From: Rhodotorula mucilaginosa
Lineage: Eukaryota; Basidiomycota; Microbotryomycetes; Sporidiobolales; Sporidiobolaceae
DNA: 64,000 nt
NCBI GenBank assembly: GCA_034406715.1
Contig: CP137868.1
Location: 620,001 to 684,000, forward strand
Reading direction: 5' to 3'
Shown here: positions 1-11,325 of the stretch, piece by piece
Numbering within the stretch: position 1 is the stretch's first letter
Layout: each line of letters begins with the position of its first letter
The notes under the pieces: model-generated
Databases searched by the model: none
Seen by the model: the letters and a program-made list of their open reading frames with translations, nothing else
What the model was told of the DNA's origin: nothing
Position numbers and translations under genes: made by a program

Positions 1-2184
1 GCTTTTCGTTTACCCCCCTCTCCCAGCCGACTTTTCGTACGAATTCGTTTCGCACCTGTTCGCCCTCGTCGAACGAACCCGCGACGTCGCCGACGAGACC
101 TTCAACTATACCCTCATCAAACTCATCATCGCCCTCAATGAGCAGTTCATGGTCTCGTCCGTCCCGGTCCACGCGACCGGAAATGGCAAACTCCCGCCGC
201 CGATCTTGCCGACCGTGGTCGGGTCGCACAAGCGAGAACGAGGTCCGAATACGGTGCTCGAAGTGCTCAAGGAGAAGGAGTACAAGACTTTTGGCGAGAA
301 CGTCATCTTTATCCTGAACCGAGCCGGTATGTCGACTTGACTTTAAGAGAATTCTTGGTCTCTCTTTCTCGGTGAACCGCTGCTCACCGATGAGATTGGC
401 GACTGACTCTTCTTTTGCCATGACCGCCCGCCGCTCTGCTATCGCACAGACGATAGCCCAGACTCGCTCTGCGTCTCGTTGCTCATCCTCAAGATCCTCT
501 ACCTTTTGTTCACCACCTCGGGCACGCAAGAGTACTTTTACACCAACGACCTCTGCGTCCTCGTCGATGTGTTTATCCGGGAGCTGTACAACCTGGGGGA
601 AGATTCCGAAGGGGTCAGTCCTTTCTGCGATTGGTTTGCGCGGGCGATTAAAGAGTGGAGAAATCGTACTTTACTATGTTGCTGACAACACTGATTCGCT
701 GGCGGTTGATGTGAGAACAGCTCAAGCATACCTACCTGCGCGTGTTGCACCCACTTTTGACCAACACCCAACTCCGCCACTACCCGTACAAGCGGCAAGA
801 GTTGCGCGAATGCCTCGAGTCGCTCCTCGCCGGCGCGCAGTACCGCGACGTCGATCCGACCACGCGCCGACTCGTCGAACGCAACTTGAGAGGAACGTGG
901 TGTCAGGGGTTGCGTAATAATGACGTCGCCGCGGATGCTCCCGCCACGACCACGACAGCGGGAATGACTCGCGATGATGGAGGACAGGGTGGCGCGAGTA
1001 CGCTGAGCGTCGATGCGGTCGCGATCGCGGAGGGGGACGAGCCCGCTCACCTCGGGACCGCAGCAACAACAACGACGGCGGCGACTACCAAGGCGCGGAG
1101 GCACCCGCGGCAGCCGTCGACGTCCCTCTCTGGCGGGGAACCCCACCGCAAATCGCGCAAGCACGCCAGCGCCGACGATTTGAGACATCATCACCATCAG
1201 CATTGGGTCCCGAGCGCTCAGGATGGTTACCTCGTTACGGGCGACGAAGGTGCTGGCGATGGTGCGGAGGCGGTGTTCTATTCACAGTCTCCGACAATGG
1301 CCGAGTCGTCCTTCTCGCCGCATGCTCTTGCGCAAGCACGGTTCGACGACGAAGGAGTGGCGGCAATTCAGAAGATTCGACTTGCCCCGTCTTCGGTCCC
1401 CGAGCGGATCGACGTCGTGCGACCTCCTCCTACTTCTCCTTCTTCTTCCGCCGCTGTAGAGTTGGCGCGCTCGACGCCGTCGCTCCGGATCCCTCCTCCT
1501 CCATTACCACCCCCGATCGCGACGCAAGATCACCTCCCAAGCTTGCAACACCCTCGACCGCGCTCGAGTTCACTCTCTGCTGCTGCGTACCATACCTCTC
1601 TCGGTCTCGCCGGCAGCGGCAGCAGCAGTCGAGCGTCTCCTGCACTTCCTCCTTTTCCCACCGCCCCCGCCTCACCTGTCCCACCTTCTCCGGCACTGTC
1701 GAGCGTCTCGCTGACGGGATCGATCGATTCTCCGACTTCTCCTACTTCTCACTCGGTATCGAGCCGGTTCAGCGAGGCGGGAGGACATCGACGACGACGG
1801 CGACCTCCTCCGCCGCCGATAGATGCGGGAGGAGGAGGAGGGGGTGGCGCCCTCGCCGCCGCTGCCGCCATCTCTGGCTCGAGACCGCTCACGCCCGTCT
1901 CGCGCGCTTCGACGGTCGACACAGTCGAGAGCGAACAATCCGCCACTGCGACCGATTCCTCCTGTGGTGTCTATGCGGCTACAGTGCAGTCTTACGACCA
2001 TCAGCACCTGTCGCCGGCGCATTCGGTTTCTTCGATCAGTACGTCGGCCGGGCATCGAAGACGACGACCTCCGCCGCCACCGAAACCGGGCGGGATCCGT
2101 GACCGCGACAGGGATCATATCCACCATCACGACGCCGAGTCGGACGCGAGACGGTTACTGGACGGGCTCGCCGTCTCGTCGTGA
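1..2184 (+). CDS. LDB17: Ldb17/SPIN90-like actin-patch regulator, 3' part
   Basis: The gene enters from the left edge, so its N-terminus is missing. The visible exons are 1-326, 450-613 and 721-2184, joined over a GTATGT...CAG and a GTCAGT...CAG intron. The first 250 or so residues form a helical leucine-rich domain (NEQFMV, then LLILKILYLLFTTSG, then LRVLHPLLTNTQLR) that resembles the SPIN90/Ldb17 domain. In yeast and animals these proteins bind SH3 proteins and regulate Arp2/3-driven actin assembly at endocytic sites. The remaining 400 or so residues are Ser/Pro-rich and disordered, with two basic polyproline motifs (RRRRPPPPP and RRRPPPPP) that look like class I SH3 ligands, as expected for Ldb17. 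Family membership rests on domain pattern and the SH3-ligand tail. The stop is a TGA at 2182. Confidence 0.72.
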
Positions 2185-2439
2185 AACAGGGCCAGGGTGG
2201 CGCCGCCGCGCACGTCAAGTGTAGATGATTCCGGACTCATGTCGTAAACTTTGTGCTGCTCGAAGCCTCGCATTCTCTGATACCACCCGCCCTATTGTCA
2301 TCTTAGTTGTTCATCGTAGGCCATCCACTCTGCATTTGATACCTGCAGGCCCAGCAGCCTTTTCTTCTCCCTTTTTCGCGCGAGAGGTTCGCTTGCTGCT
2401 TCGACTTCCGCTTCTTGCTCCACAAATCTCGGCGCAACG

Positions 2440-4189
2440 ATGGCGCCACGAGCTCACGGATACGTGACGGGGACTGCTGCGGCATGCATAGTCATGGCAG
2501 GTAGTGCCCACGCAGCCTGGGGCTTCAGCAAGGGTGAGTGCGCAATGTCTCTCCCCACCTCGCCGTCGCGGGACTGCAGAGCGCTCAGTCTCTGTCGAGC
2601 GCGAGAAGCTGACAGTAGCACCGAGCGCAGAAGAGCAACTCCTTAAGGACCCGACCCCGGTCGATGCTGCGGATCCGGTCCCGGCGACGGCACCCAAGCC
2701 CGTCGACCCGCTGTACCCAGAAGTCGTCCGTTCGCCTGGCGATGCCGCCGTTCCTTCCGGCGCCGCCGCCCGATTGCCGTACACCGGCACCGAGTACTCT
2801 CTCGGTCCGATCCATTTCCGCCCCGCCGAGTTCCAGATGGAAGCCGTCATGCTCGCGTTCCTCGCCGTCTACCTCGCGTCGACGTTCCTGATCAGGCAAG
2901 CGAACAAGGCTCGCGCCGGCGCGTGGTTCTCGGCGAACGAGGCGACGTACAAGGAAGAGTTTGCCGGAGTCGGATTGGGAGGGGGTACGCTCTTCAAGGC
3001 TGACGGCGGGGACGAGTTTGTCTCGTACGGGACTGGTCGCCGGGGAGTCGAGTATGTCTGGACCAAGGTTCGCACGGGAGCGCAGGACCTCGTCGGGATC
3101 ACGTACCATTTTTTCCGAGGCATCATCGACCACAACTACCAGTCCGGCACCAACAAGGTCGTGAGTCTTTGGCCCCCGGACGGGGACCCCTGCAAGCTCG
3201 CCCGATCTCGGGGGACACGCTTGTGCTAACCCCTCGTGTGTCTGTCCAGCTCCTCGACTTAAAGCTCGCGGCACCCAAGGGTACTCCGGGCGCCAAGCTC
3301 GTCTTTGCGGTCGTTCGTCGCGATCTCCTCCGCAAGATGCGCGACACCCGCTGGGACCTGGTCAGTTCTCCACTGTGGCGCGTTGACGCTGGCACTGCAC
3401 TCGTTGACGCTCTTCACTCTGGCAGCGCACTTTTACCAACATCTCAGAAACGCCGGGCGTCTCTCAGTCGCTGATTGTGATGACCGAGTCGGGAGACGTC
3501 ACCAATGCGCTCCTCAAAGACGTCGAGACGGGCTTGATGGCCGCGTTCAAGGACGGCTCGGACCAGCTCGAATACTTTGAGAGTCTCGTCGTCACCGACA
3601 TGCCCGCCCGGGAACCCGACGACGAGTGCGTTTTTCGTGGCTGGCGTCGCTTCCCGAAGTGATCCTGATTTCAAACCCCTTTCCCGCAGGAAACCGACTT
3701 TGCCCGAGGACGAGTACCGCCTGCAGCTCCGGCTCAACTTGCCGTCGTCCGCTCGCGCTGCCGACACCGCGCCGTGGATCACGCTTGCGTGCAACGTCGC
3801 AGACGTGCTGTACAGCAAGCAGAAGCTCGTTCCGGACGTTGCCATCTCCAAGGCGGTACGTCCTTGTTCGCCCCGGGGCCCCTTCACGTGCTGTTTGTCT
3901 GATCATTGCTCTGACGTGAACGTAATGTGGCCAAACAAACGAACAGAAGAAGCGCCGTGCCGACGCTCTCGAGGTTCTGCTCAAGCCGCTCCGCGAGGAA
4001 GAAGCCGAAAAGGCGCTCGAAGCGAAGCAAAACGAGCTCGCCCTGAAGCGCAAGATCGAGCAGGATCGGCGCGAGGCAGCGTGGTCCAAGTTGTCGCCGG
4101 CCGAGCGGGTCAAGGCGCAGAAGAAGGAGGAGGAGCGCGAGCGCAAGAAGCTGTTGGCCAAGCAGGCCAAGCGGCAGGCGGGCAAGTGA
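2440..4189 (+). CDS. CCDC47 family (DUF1682) ER membrane protein
   Basis: CCDC47 is the ER subunit of the PAT complex, which with Asterix protects transmembrane helices during multipass protein insertion at the translocon. The start ATG at 2440 opens a signal-peptide-like stretch ending AHAAWGF. The first intron starts at 2534 and ends at 2615 or 2630, both in the same phase. A lumenal acidic/proline segment follows, then one transmembrane helix (VMLAFLAVYLASTFLI), then the conserved cytosolic domain (RRDLLRKMRDTRWDL, ESLVVTDMP). The protein ends in a strongly basic Lys/Glu/Arg coiled coil finishing KRQAGK, as in the family. At least four more introns are visible (after NKV near 3160, after RWDL near 3360, near 3630-3690 and near 3856-3946). 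CSN4 follows on the same strand 157 bp downstream. The fungal role is inferred from animal homologues. Confidence 0.85.
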
Positions 4190-4346
4190 TTTCAGGCGAA
4201 TCACGCGCAGGGTGCTGGAACCGTAGACTACATGGATATCGCAAAAATCAGTTTTATTGGGTCTAGTATGCATCTCAGGGTTGACTTGTGGAGAGGTTGT
4301 CACCGTCGCTCTTTCTTTCGTCCTGTACACACTGTTCGCGGTCACG

Positions 4347-6104
4347 ATGGACGGCGAGTTGCAGCGCATCAGCGCATTGCCGCAAAAGGACAAGGTAACG
4401 CTCCACCAGGCCCAGCTCGGCGGCGGCTACGCTCGAGCGAGGTCAGAGCCCCACCACCTCACACTTCGGCTAGAACCGACTGACACAACTTTCGGTTCCT
4501 CGTGCTTTACCAGTCCCAAGCGTACCTCGCCCTCCTCGAGCAAACTCTCGCGAGCTCGTCCGCCTTGCCGGAGGACCTCGCGCGCTGGCTCGCCGTCGTC
4601 GTCGGGTCCGATTTCCCGCAAATCGTCGCGCGTCAAGTCCTCGAGGGCTATGTCGCCAAGTTGCCCGAGATTGAGGACAGGGAGACGAGGAAGGCGGTGC
4701 TGAAGAAGAGTATCGAGCTGCTCCAGCCGAGGGTCACCTCGTTCGAGGAGGAGGTGCGTTCCTGTTTCACTCGTTGTCATGGCCAGCCGGCAATCTCCGT
4801 CCGCGTACCCGAAGAGCGGCGCCTTTAGTTGATAGCTTCGTGCTTCGCACAGATCTGTACTCTGCGGGAGCAATATGCGGACCTGCTCGAGCAGGACGAG
4901 GAATTCCCAGAGGCTGCTCGCGTATTGATCGGCATCCCCTTGGAATCTGGCAGTCGGTGAGCAAGCAGTCTCTAATCTTCTTCGCTAGAGACTCAGAACT
5001 AACACCTGCTTTGATTTCGACCGCAGCCCGGACGAGTACAAGCTGCACGTCTACATCCGGATCGTCCGGCTTTTCCTCGAGGAGGAAGATTCCACCTCGG
5101 CCGACACCTACTTCAACCGCGCTTCGCTCATCGCTCACTGCGCCAAGGACCTCGAGACCAAGATCGCCTTCAAACTGTGCCAAGCTCGCATGTTTGACTA
5201 CAGCCGGAGGTTCGCCGAGGCCGGCAGCAAGTATCACGAGCTGAGTTACGTACCCGAACTGGCCGAGGAAGAGCGCATGCATGCCCTGTGAGTTCCGATG
5301 CGGAGGCCCCACGTACGGAGTGACAGCATACTGAGACGGAACGTTCGATGCACGAACAGTGGCGCCGCCATCGTTTGCGCCGTCCTCGCTCCGGCGGGTC
5401 CGATCCGCGCTCGCCTCCTCGCCTCTCTCTTCCGGGACGAGCGCTCGGTCCAATCGGAACACTACTCGATCCTGTCCAAAATGTTCCTCGACCAGATGAT
5501 CCGTCCCGCCGAAGTCGCCCAGTTCGCTTCGAAACTGGCGACCCATCAACTCGCCCAACTTCCTCCGATGCAAGCGATCGTGATCGCCGACGATGCCGAA
5601 GCCGAAGTCGGCAAGAAGGGACCCGAGACGGTCCTGGACCGCGCCATGATGGAACACAACGTCCTCGCAGCCTCGCGCGTGTACAACAATATCGCGTTCA
5701 AGGGTCTCGGGCTCCTGCTCGGACTGAAGCCGTCGGCGGCGGAAGCGATGGCGCGCACCATGATCCAGCAAAAGCGCCTCAAGGCGACGATCGACCAGAT
5801 CGACAACCTCATCATCTTTGAAGTCGACACGCACGAGGGCGGAGGCGACGCCGCTGTCTCGAATGTGGCGGCGCAGGCGGCGGCGCGCGAGGAGGACGAC
5901 GCCGCGGCGGGAGATGAGGTCGCCAACGCGCCGGCGACCAAGAAATGGGACTTGCAGATCCGGCAGACGCTCCAGCTCGCGGAGCAGATCGCGGCGCGGT
6001 GCGAAGTCCTCCTCGCCGAGGGCAAGCCGCCTGCGTCCACGAGCTCGTCCTCCTCGGCTGCTGCTCCGCCGTCTGGGACCGCTGCCCTCGCCGCCTCTGC
6101 TTGA
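4347..6104 (+). CDS. CSN4: COP9 signalosome complex subunit 4
   Basis: This is a PCI-domain subunit of the COP9 signalosome, the complex that removes Nedd8/Rub1 from cullin ubiquitin ligases. Exon 1 (4347-4394) encodes MDGELQRISALPQKDK and exon 2 restarts at 4514 with SQAYLALLEQTL. Further introns lie near 4755-4850, 4957-5025 and 5290-5358. The N-terminal half is a run of TPR-like helices. The C-terminal PCI part reads YSILSKMFLDQMI, VYNNIAFKGLGLLLGL and the winged-helix end RLKATIDQIDNLIIFE. A tail helix beginning KWDLQIRQTL follows. The DQIDNLIIFE ending and the tail helix fit CSN4 better than its proteasome paralogue Rpn5. The C-terminus adds a Ser/Ala-rich extension. An AATAAA lies about 110 bp after the stop. 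Confidence 0.88.
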
Positions 6105-6660
6105 TGCATGTGCCCCGTCTCTTTCTCAGCTTCCACGCAACGTCGTGTGGTCTTTGATATCCTGCGTCGCTTTTCTGTCATGTCCTGTTGCAACCTTTTA
6201 CGCCTCCTCGCAATAAAAAGCCGTTCCTCTGCACTTCCCTGACTCCTTCTCTTCACGGCTGTGCCGGAAAAGTGTTTGAGCGCTACACATGCCGGTGCAT
6301 GTCGTTTCAAGCCGGTTGCAAACTTGGTCAGACGATGCAAGAACGTTGCAAGAACGCGCGACAAAAAAGGTGCTGTGCGCGGTGGCGGTGCAGGGGCGAA
6401 CGTTTGACGTCGACGGGCCTGGACCCCGCGACTCGACTCTCGCTGATCTTGACGAAAACTCTCCGGAGATAAGGCGGGTGGGTGTGATGGGGACAGAGAG
6501 GGTGCAGTAGCTGACAAGGTCCAGCTGGATCGACTGTAGAGCATGATCCAGATGTATCGGGTCAAGGTAAGCAGGCCTGAGCATGCGGGGCAGTTGGGGG
6601 AGGCGAGTGTATGCAGACAAGCGAACGAGCGAGCGATTGTCCTCTTGCGAGGCGCCTTTC
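6105..6660. other. Intergenic, CSN4 3' end and HAC1-A promoter
   Basis: There is an AATAAA polyadenylation-type signal at 6212-6217, about 110 bp after the CSN4 stop. The rest is the unique upstream part of the promoter of the first HAC1-type gene. Similarity to the second copy starts at about 6661. I see no coding gene or RNA gene here. Confidence 0.5.
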
Positions 6661-8880
6661 TCTCGCTCTACACTTCGCTCCTTTGCCTCTGCCTTGAGTC
6701 TGTGCATAGCTCTCGACGAGCACACGATCAAGTCCACTCAAGTCCGGACAACTCTGCCCTCGTTCAGGAGAGCAGCAAATGGCCGCCGCTTCATCCAACC
6801 CCACACTGCAAACGACCGAACAACGTTCGACGAGCTCCGGATACAAGAGGAACGCCACGCACGAGCAAGGGGGAGAAGCCAGCCCGTCGCAAGGTTCAAC
6901 TCGAGCGAGCAAGCGCAGTAGGACGGCAGTACACGCCGCAGTCGGCGATCACGAGCAGTCTGGCAATCGCAGCAGCGGCAACAACGACGGTGACGACGAC
7001 CACGACCAGGGAAGGGACGACGCGGCGGGCGATTACGGGCACTTGCCTCCGCTCAGCAAGCATGCGACCGAGAAGGAAAAGGAAGCCCGCAGGATGGCCC
7101 GCATGATCCGGAATCGGAGTGAGTTTTCTCGCCAACGGTTGAATGCAGAGGCTCGAACTGATCATTCTTCCCTGTAGACGCCGCACAAGCCAGTCGGGAT
7201 CGCAAAAAGGAGCACACGGCGTTCCTTGAGCGAAGAGTCGCTCAGCTCGAGGCGTTGCTCAGGCAAGCTGGACGGCCGGCTCCTGCCGCTCAGCCAAACT
7301 ACTCGATTGCTTCCCCCGCCAGCTGTACTGGGACCGTCCCACTCCCACCGCTTCCCGGTTCACGGTTGCGAGCGACGAGTGTCTCGTCAACCACCTCGTC
7401 GTCTGAAGACGCGGGTCGCATCGCCGATCTCGAAGACGAAAACGAGTCGCTTCGCGCTCAACTCGAAATCGAGCAGACGGAAAAGGCGCAGCTCTTGACC
7501 CGCCTCGAACTCGTCGAAGAGAAACTCGCTCGGTTGACGACACCCGACGCTGGCCCGATCTCGTTCTCGCCATTCTCGGGAACCTCGACGCCCTTGCCAG
7601 CCTACGAGCCGACTTTCGCGTTCAACACGCCCGACATCAAGCCGCTCCCGCAACCGGAAGAGCGTGCGTTTGTCGAAGAGCGTGAACGACAGCGTCGTCG
7701 CACCTCGCAGGTCTCGTTCGAACATCTTGCCCCGCTCGGCCCGCCATTCAGCCTGGACCCCCCCTCGACGACGTCTCGTCCGATCGAGACGCGGCCTAAC
7801 GACAGGACCGGTACCTCTCGCCTCGTAGCACGCGAGGTTGATTCATCCCTGCAGCGGAAGTTGCCGGTCCCTGTTCCCCAGCTGCGTCTCTGTCGACGTT
7901 CCGACTTGAGGCTCTCCCCGCGGCGGCGATTGTTCCCTCGACGCCTTCGCTCTTGTCCGGCGCTTCGTCTTCGTCCGCCGCCGGGTCCGTCTCGGGCCTC
8001 GAGCTCGACATTGCGTCGACTCCGGAGCCGGCTGCCGAGTCGTACCTCGACTTGCACGAACTCGACGTGTCGCCGGAATGGTCCGCTTGGGCAAAGGCGG
8101 TCGAACCTTCACTCGACTCGAGGGCTGGTCCTCTCGAGTCTGGCCCTCAACCTCACGACGTCGAGTCGGCTCTCGCATATCTGAACTGGAGCGCCTTTCA
8201 TGACGCTTCGATGACGACGACAGCGGGAGATGGTCCGAGCGACCGGGCCTGAAAAGCCCAACGGCCAGGTACGGTAGCGAGTTTGCGGCTTTGAGCATGC
8301 TGTCGCCGAGGTTGACCGCTCTTGACGTACTCGCAGAATCCCGACACCGAAAACCTTTGCATCCTCGCCTCGTGCCCTACTCTGGGACGCTGCACGCGCA
8401 CCTCCTTCTTTGATGGCCCACGCTGTTTCCATCCCTCGCACTGCTCTCCCGAAACCGAGTCCAGCTTCTCCTGTCATGGTGCCCGCCCGCTCGCCCCCTG
8501 CCCTCTCTTCCCTCAGCCCTCTTGCTGTCCGTGTCAGGGCCCCTCCCCGGCTTGATCCTCGTTGGAGATCTCTCACCCCCCTTTGAGCCTTGTCTCCGTT
8601 CCTTCGCGAACGTCGAGCGGTTCTCTGTGGATGAGATCTCTTCATCGAGATGCCAGGGGAGGTCCTGACGTGGACGCGGAGGGTGCATCGGGGAAAAAGG
8701 CAGGCGGCGACGCGGCGCTTTGCACCTTGGCGAAGAGTGCGGGATTCTTTTCGGTCTGACGCGCTTTGCTGAGGGATGAGTGGGCCGACAAGAGGAGCGC
8801 GCTGCAGCGGTCCTTGGCGCGGGGTCTGATGGATTGCATAGGGTAAGGTGGATCCCAGCGGATTATCTGGTGTCAGTTTG
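6661..8880 (+). repeat. Inverted duplication, left arm (HAC1-A)
   Basis: This segment matches the reverse complement of 20305-22528 almost end to end. The match begins at TCTCGCTCTACACTTCGCTC in the 5' region of the gene and ends just after GATTATCTGGTGTCAGTTT downstream of it. It therefore covers the proximal promoter, the whole HAC1-type gene and about 600 bp of 3' sequence. By eye the arms differ at a few percent of positions in coding parts and more in the 3' flank, and they have almost the same length (about 2,220 and 2,224 nt). The 11.4 kb between the arms is single-copy. The left neighbour (CSN4) and right neighbour (THEM6-like) are not duplicated. Confidence 0.92.
6779..8252 (+). CDS. 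HAC1: HAC1/XBP1-type bZIP factor, copy A
   Basis: Hac1/XBP1-type factors switch on ER chaperone genes after Ire1 splices their mRNA. Exon 1 is 6779-7118; a GTGAGT...TAG intron interrupts the basic region and exon 2 starts at 7178. Joined, the basic region reads NRNAAQASRDRKK followed by a leucine zipper (FLERRVAQLEALL); the NxxAAQxxRDRKK pattern matches XBP1/Hac1. A second coiled coil (IADLEDENESLRAQLE) lies about 60 residues later. The bZIP frame is followed by a better-looking C-terminal block in another frame: about 130 residues, open from 7842, including LDLHELDVSPEW, ending at the TGA at 8250. Reading straight on gives only an Arg-rich tail to 8184. The frames must be joined by removing a length of 3n+2 nt near 7810-7900. 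A loop CTGCAGC at 7849-7855 with a TCC/GGA stem resembles an Ire1 site. The HAC1 name rests on the bZIP motif; the exact junction is not resolved. Confidence 0.78.
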
Positions 8881-9159
8881 CGCTTTCCTCACCGGTTCTC
8901 CCAATCTCTCCCGCTCCGTTCTTTCTCTCTGTATCCGCGATCCATAGTCTTTTCCTTGTTGTTCCTTGCATTGCAATTCGCAAACCCCTCTTTTGACTTT
9001 TTTGGCAGCTCTGCGCACGAGATGCGGTGCAGACCGAGATCGACGCGCGTCCGTCCGACCGACCGAGCGAGCGCGGTTTCGGACTTTGCGCGCATCATCA
9101 TTCGGAGCTGCTGCAGGCGGCTGTCTCTCTCTTCAACCAAGCTATAGCGCGCTACGAGG
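8253..9159. other. 3' flank of HAC1-A and promoter of the hotdog gene
   Basis: A probable 3' UTR intron spans 8269-8336 (CAG/GTACGG ... TTGAC ... CGCAG), 16 nt after the stop. Its splice signals are kept in the second copy although the interior has drifted. Duplicated sequence continues to about 8880. The unique part after that is pyrimidine-rich and should hold the promoter of the next gene. Open frames in 8322-8759 differ between the arms mostly by amino-acid-changing substitutions, so I do not call them coding. Confidence 0.5.
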
Positions 9160-10293
9160 ATGGCTCTCGCTCGTTTGCCGTCAGCCTCGACGGTGCTCGT
9201 CGGCGCTGTCGCAGCCGCGCTCGTCACGGCCGACCAGTCGTCACGGTGGGCTTCAATCGTCAAAAAAGTCCTCGCCGTCCTGCTCGTCCTCAACTGGAGG
9301 GCATTGCCCTTCGCGTGGCATTCCGTGAGCTTCCGTGCTCAAACCCCTCGTGGTCGAACGCAGGCTGACCGGTTCCTCTTGCACGCATGACCTCCTCGGC
9401 TACTCGCGACATCCGGTTCCTGCAGTCGTTCTGGTGGACGATCCCCGAGTTGTACCTCCGGATATGGCGCAAGGGCGAGGTCAAAGCGATGGCAATCGCT
9501 AGAGATCCGTTCTCGGTCAAGAGCATCACCAAGGGCCATGTGTCGTGCGCAGATGCCGACTACAACATGCAGTGCGTTCTCCGAGCCCGTTCAAGATCGG
9601 ACGTACCTGACGAACGCTGACCGCCACCCTGAACGGAATAACAGCATGTCCAACTCGTCGTATGCCAAAGTCTCCGACGCTGCGCGCTTCCGGTACCTCC
9701 TCGAGTTGATCGGACCCGCGTTTGGCGAGGGTATCTGGTCGCCTCTCGCCGCGACGTCGTGGAGTTTCTACAAGGAGATCCCGATCGGAGCGCCGTACGA
9801 GATTGACTGCCATATCGTGTCGTGGGACGAGAAGTGGGTGCGTCGGAACGGGATCAAAAATCGCTGTTGCCTGCGAGGTTAACCGCAATTTTCTCGCCAG
9901 ATCTACTACGTGACCCGCTTCACAACCGCTCCGAAGAAAGGATCGAAGGAGCGCACCCTGAACTGTGTCGGATTCAGCAAGTCCTGCTTCAAACTTCGCG
10001 GCTCGCGCCTCTCGATTCCTCCCTCGCGCGTGCTCTCCTTCTCTGGGGTCGGACCGGACCGCTCGAACTGGGAACGGACGGTCCGCCTTCGCAAGGAGCA
10101 CAAGGCTCGCAAGTGGTTGCTCTACGGCGCCGCTCTCTCTGCGCAAAAGCTCGGGAAATGGACGAACGGCGAGATGCCGGCCGGTGAGGCCGGATGGGAC
10201 GAGGATGGCCTCGACTTGTACGAGGAGAAGCGACTCGAGCGTTTGCCCGTGGCACAGCGCTTTGGTGAGACGGCAGACTGGGTAGACCTTTAG
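9160..10293 (+). CDS. THEM6-like hotdog-fold (thioesterase-superfamily) protein
   Basis: Four exons are inferred: 9160-9324, 9424-9571, 9645-9837 and 9901-10293. The N-terminus has a hydrophobic membrane-anchor stretch (VLVGAVAAALV ... VLAVLLVLNWRALPFAWH). The hotdog core has the family pattern: DADYNMHMSNSSYAKV (spliced), then RFRYLLELIGPAF, then a strand reading EIDCHIVSWDEKWIYYVTRF. This is the THEM6/al-1 thioesterase-like group, often membrane-bound and mostly of unknown substrate. The C-terminal 100 residues are basic with an acidic end (ETADWVDL) and carry no motif I recognise. The 3' site of intron 1 is the least sure boundary, because the only in-frame CAG lies at 9421-9423, well after the CTGAC branch point. 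Substrate and catalytic activity cannot be stated. Confidence 0.72.
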
Positions 10294-11325
10294 ATTTTCT
10301 TTATCATAGAGACTTGCCACGTCGATCTTCGCCTTCGATGATCATGCTCGTGGTGCGTCGGCGCGTCGCCCGGCGCAGCGAGTCGATCCGGCGCAACTAG
10401 AGCTGAGATGTAGTCGTTCGCCTCGTAAGTGTTGTCGCTAAGATGGCCGTCGTCTCTCCGGTACATGCCGCCTGCGCGCCACCGATGCGCGCATTGCACG
10501 CATGACACGATCGCAGAGTTGCGCGCGCGCAGCGGGAGATATGTACGGAGCCTCCTTGGACCCCGCACAGCAGCATCTCGTGAAGGGCTCTCAACTGTGA
10601 TTACGGTCACGGACGAGGGTGCCCACGGAGCGAGAGGGAGAAGGAGGGAATCACGCGACAGGCGCGGCAAACCTCGCACTGCACTTCTTCCGCCACCAAG
10701 GACGATCTGAACTTACCCCGACCTGTCTCGCCAAGGAGCGGTGCAATCGGAGGTCTGCTTGCCCTCCGCAAAGACGCAGTTCCAGGCTCTCTGATCTCGC
10801 GCGGAGGAGAAGACTCGTGCGGCCGCCCACGACACGAGAAGAGCCGGTGCGTCGGATCTCACGGAAGGTTCAGTGAGCTGGGACGGCACACCGCATCTTT
10901 GCAGGTCCCTTGTGAGTTGAGAACAATGAGAGTCGAAGTAGACACGCGGTGTACTCTCTTTTGAATGCACTGTGAGAGGCAAGCTCGCACGGCGGCGAAG
11001 GCGGCAAACGCACCACCTGCTGGTTCGCTCGATCACTTTTGCGCCAAGCTTTTTGACGCCCGCTCTCAAATCCAGCTGATTCTGGGCAGCTGATAAAAAT
11101 GCTCGGTTTACGCTAACGCCAATCGAGTGCCCACGCTGGTTGGTCCCCCGCTTGGAGACCCAAGGGTCCAAACTCTGTAGCGCAATCAATCTGCATCCCT
11201 TGCTTGCTCTCGCTGTGGTTGCAGCTCTCGTTCCTTCACGCACCGCACCCGCCCTAGGTGCCCTCCGAAGCTCGAGCAGACCGACTTGCAAACGACGATC
11301 AAAAATAAAGCTGCGGTCGCCAACG
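10294..11325. other. Intergenic, about 1 kb, permease upstream region
   Basis: No coding gene, tRNA or repeat is recognised. The last few hundred bases should be the promoter and 5' UTR of the amino-acid permease. Longer open frames here on either strand show no conserved motif and no splice-linked continuation. Confidence 0.4.

Noticed and set aside
5298-6104. Proteasome subunit Rpn5 instead of CSN4
   Set aside because: The DQIDNLIIFE ending and the KWDLQIRQTL tail match CSN4 better.
7852-7920. CAGCTGC (7879) and CCGCGGC (7918) as second Ire1 loop paired with CTGCAGC (7849)
   Set aside because: Excision would remove 30 or 69 nt, multiples of three, and would not switch the frame. Neither has a good stem.
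7850-8184. Arg/Ser-rich continuation of the HAC1-A bZIP frame as the real C-terminus
   Set aside because: It is highly basic with no motif, the usual look of a shifted GC-rich frame. The other frame has ordinary composition with LDLHELDVSPEW. It may still be the tail of the unspliced form.
6661-8880. HAC1 duplication as a mobile element insertion
   Set aside because: No transposase, terminal repeats or target-site duplications were seen. The unit is just a gene with its flanks.
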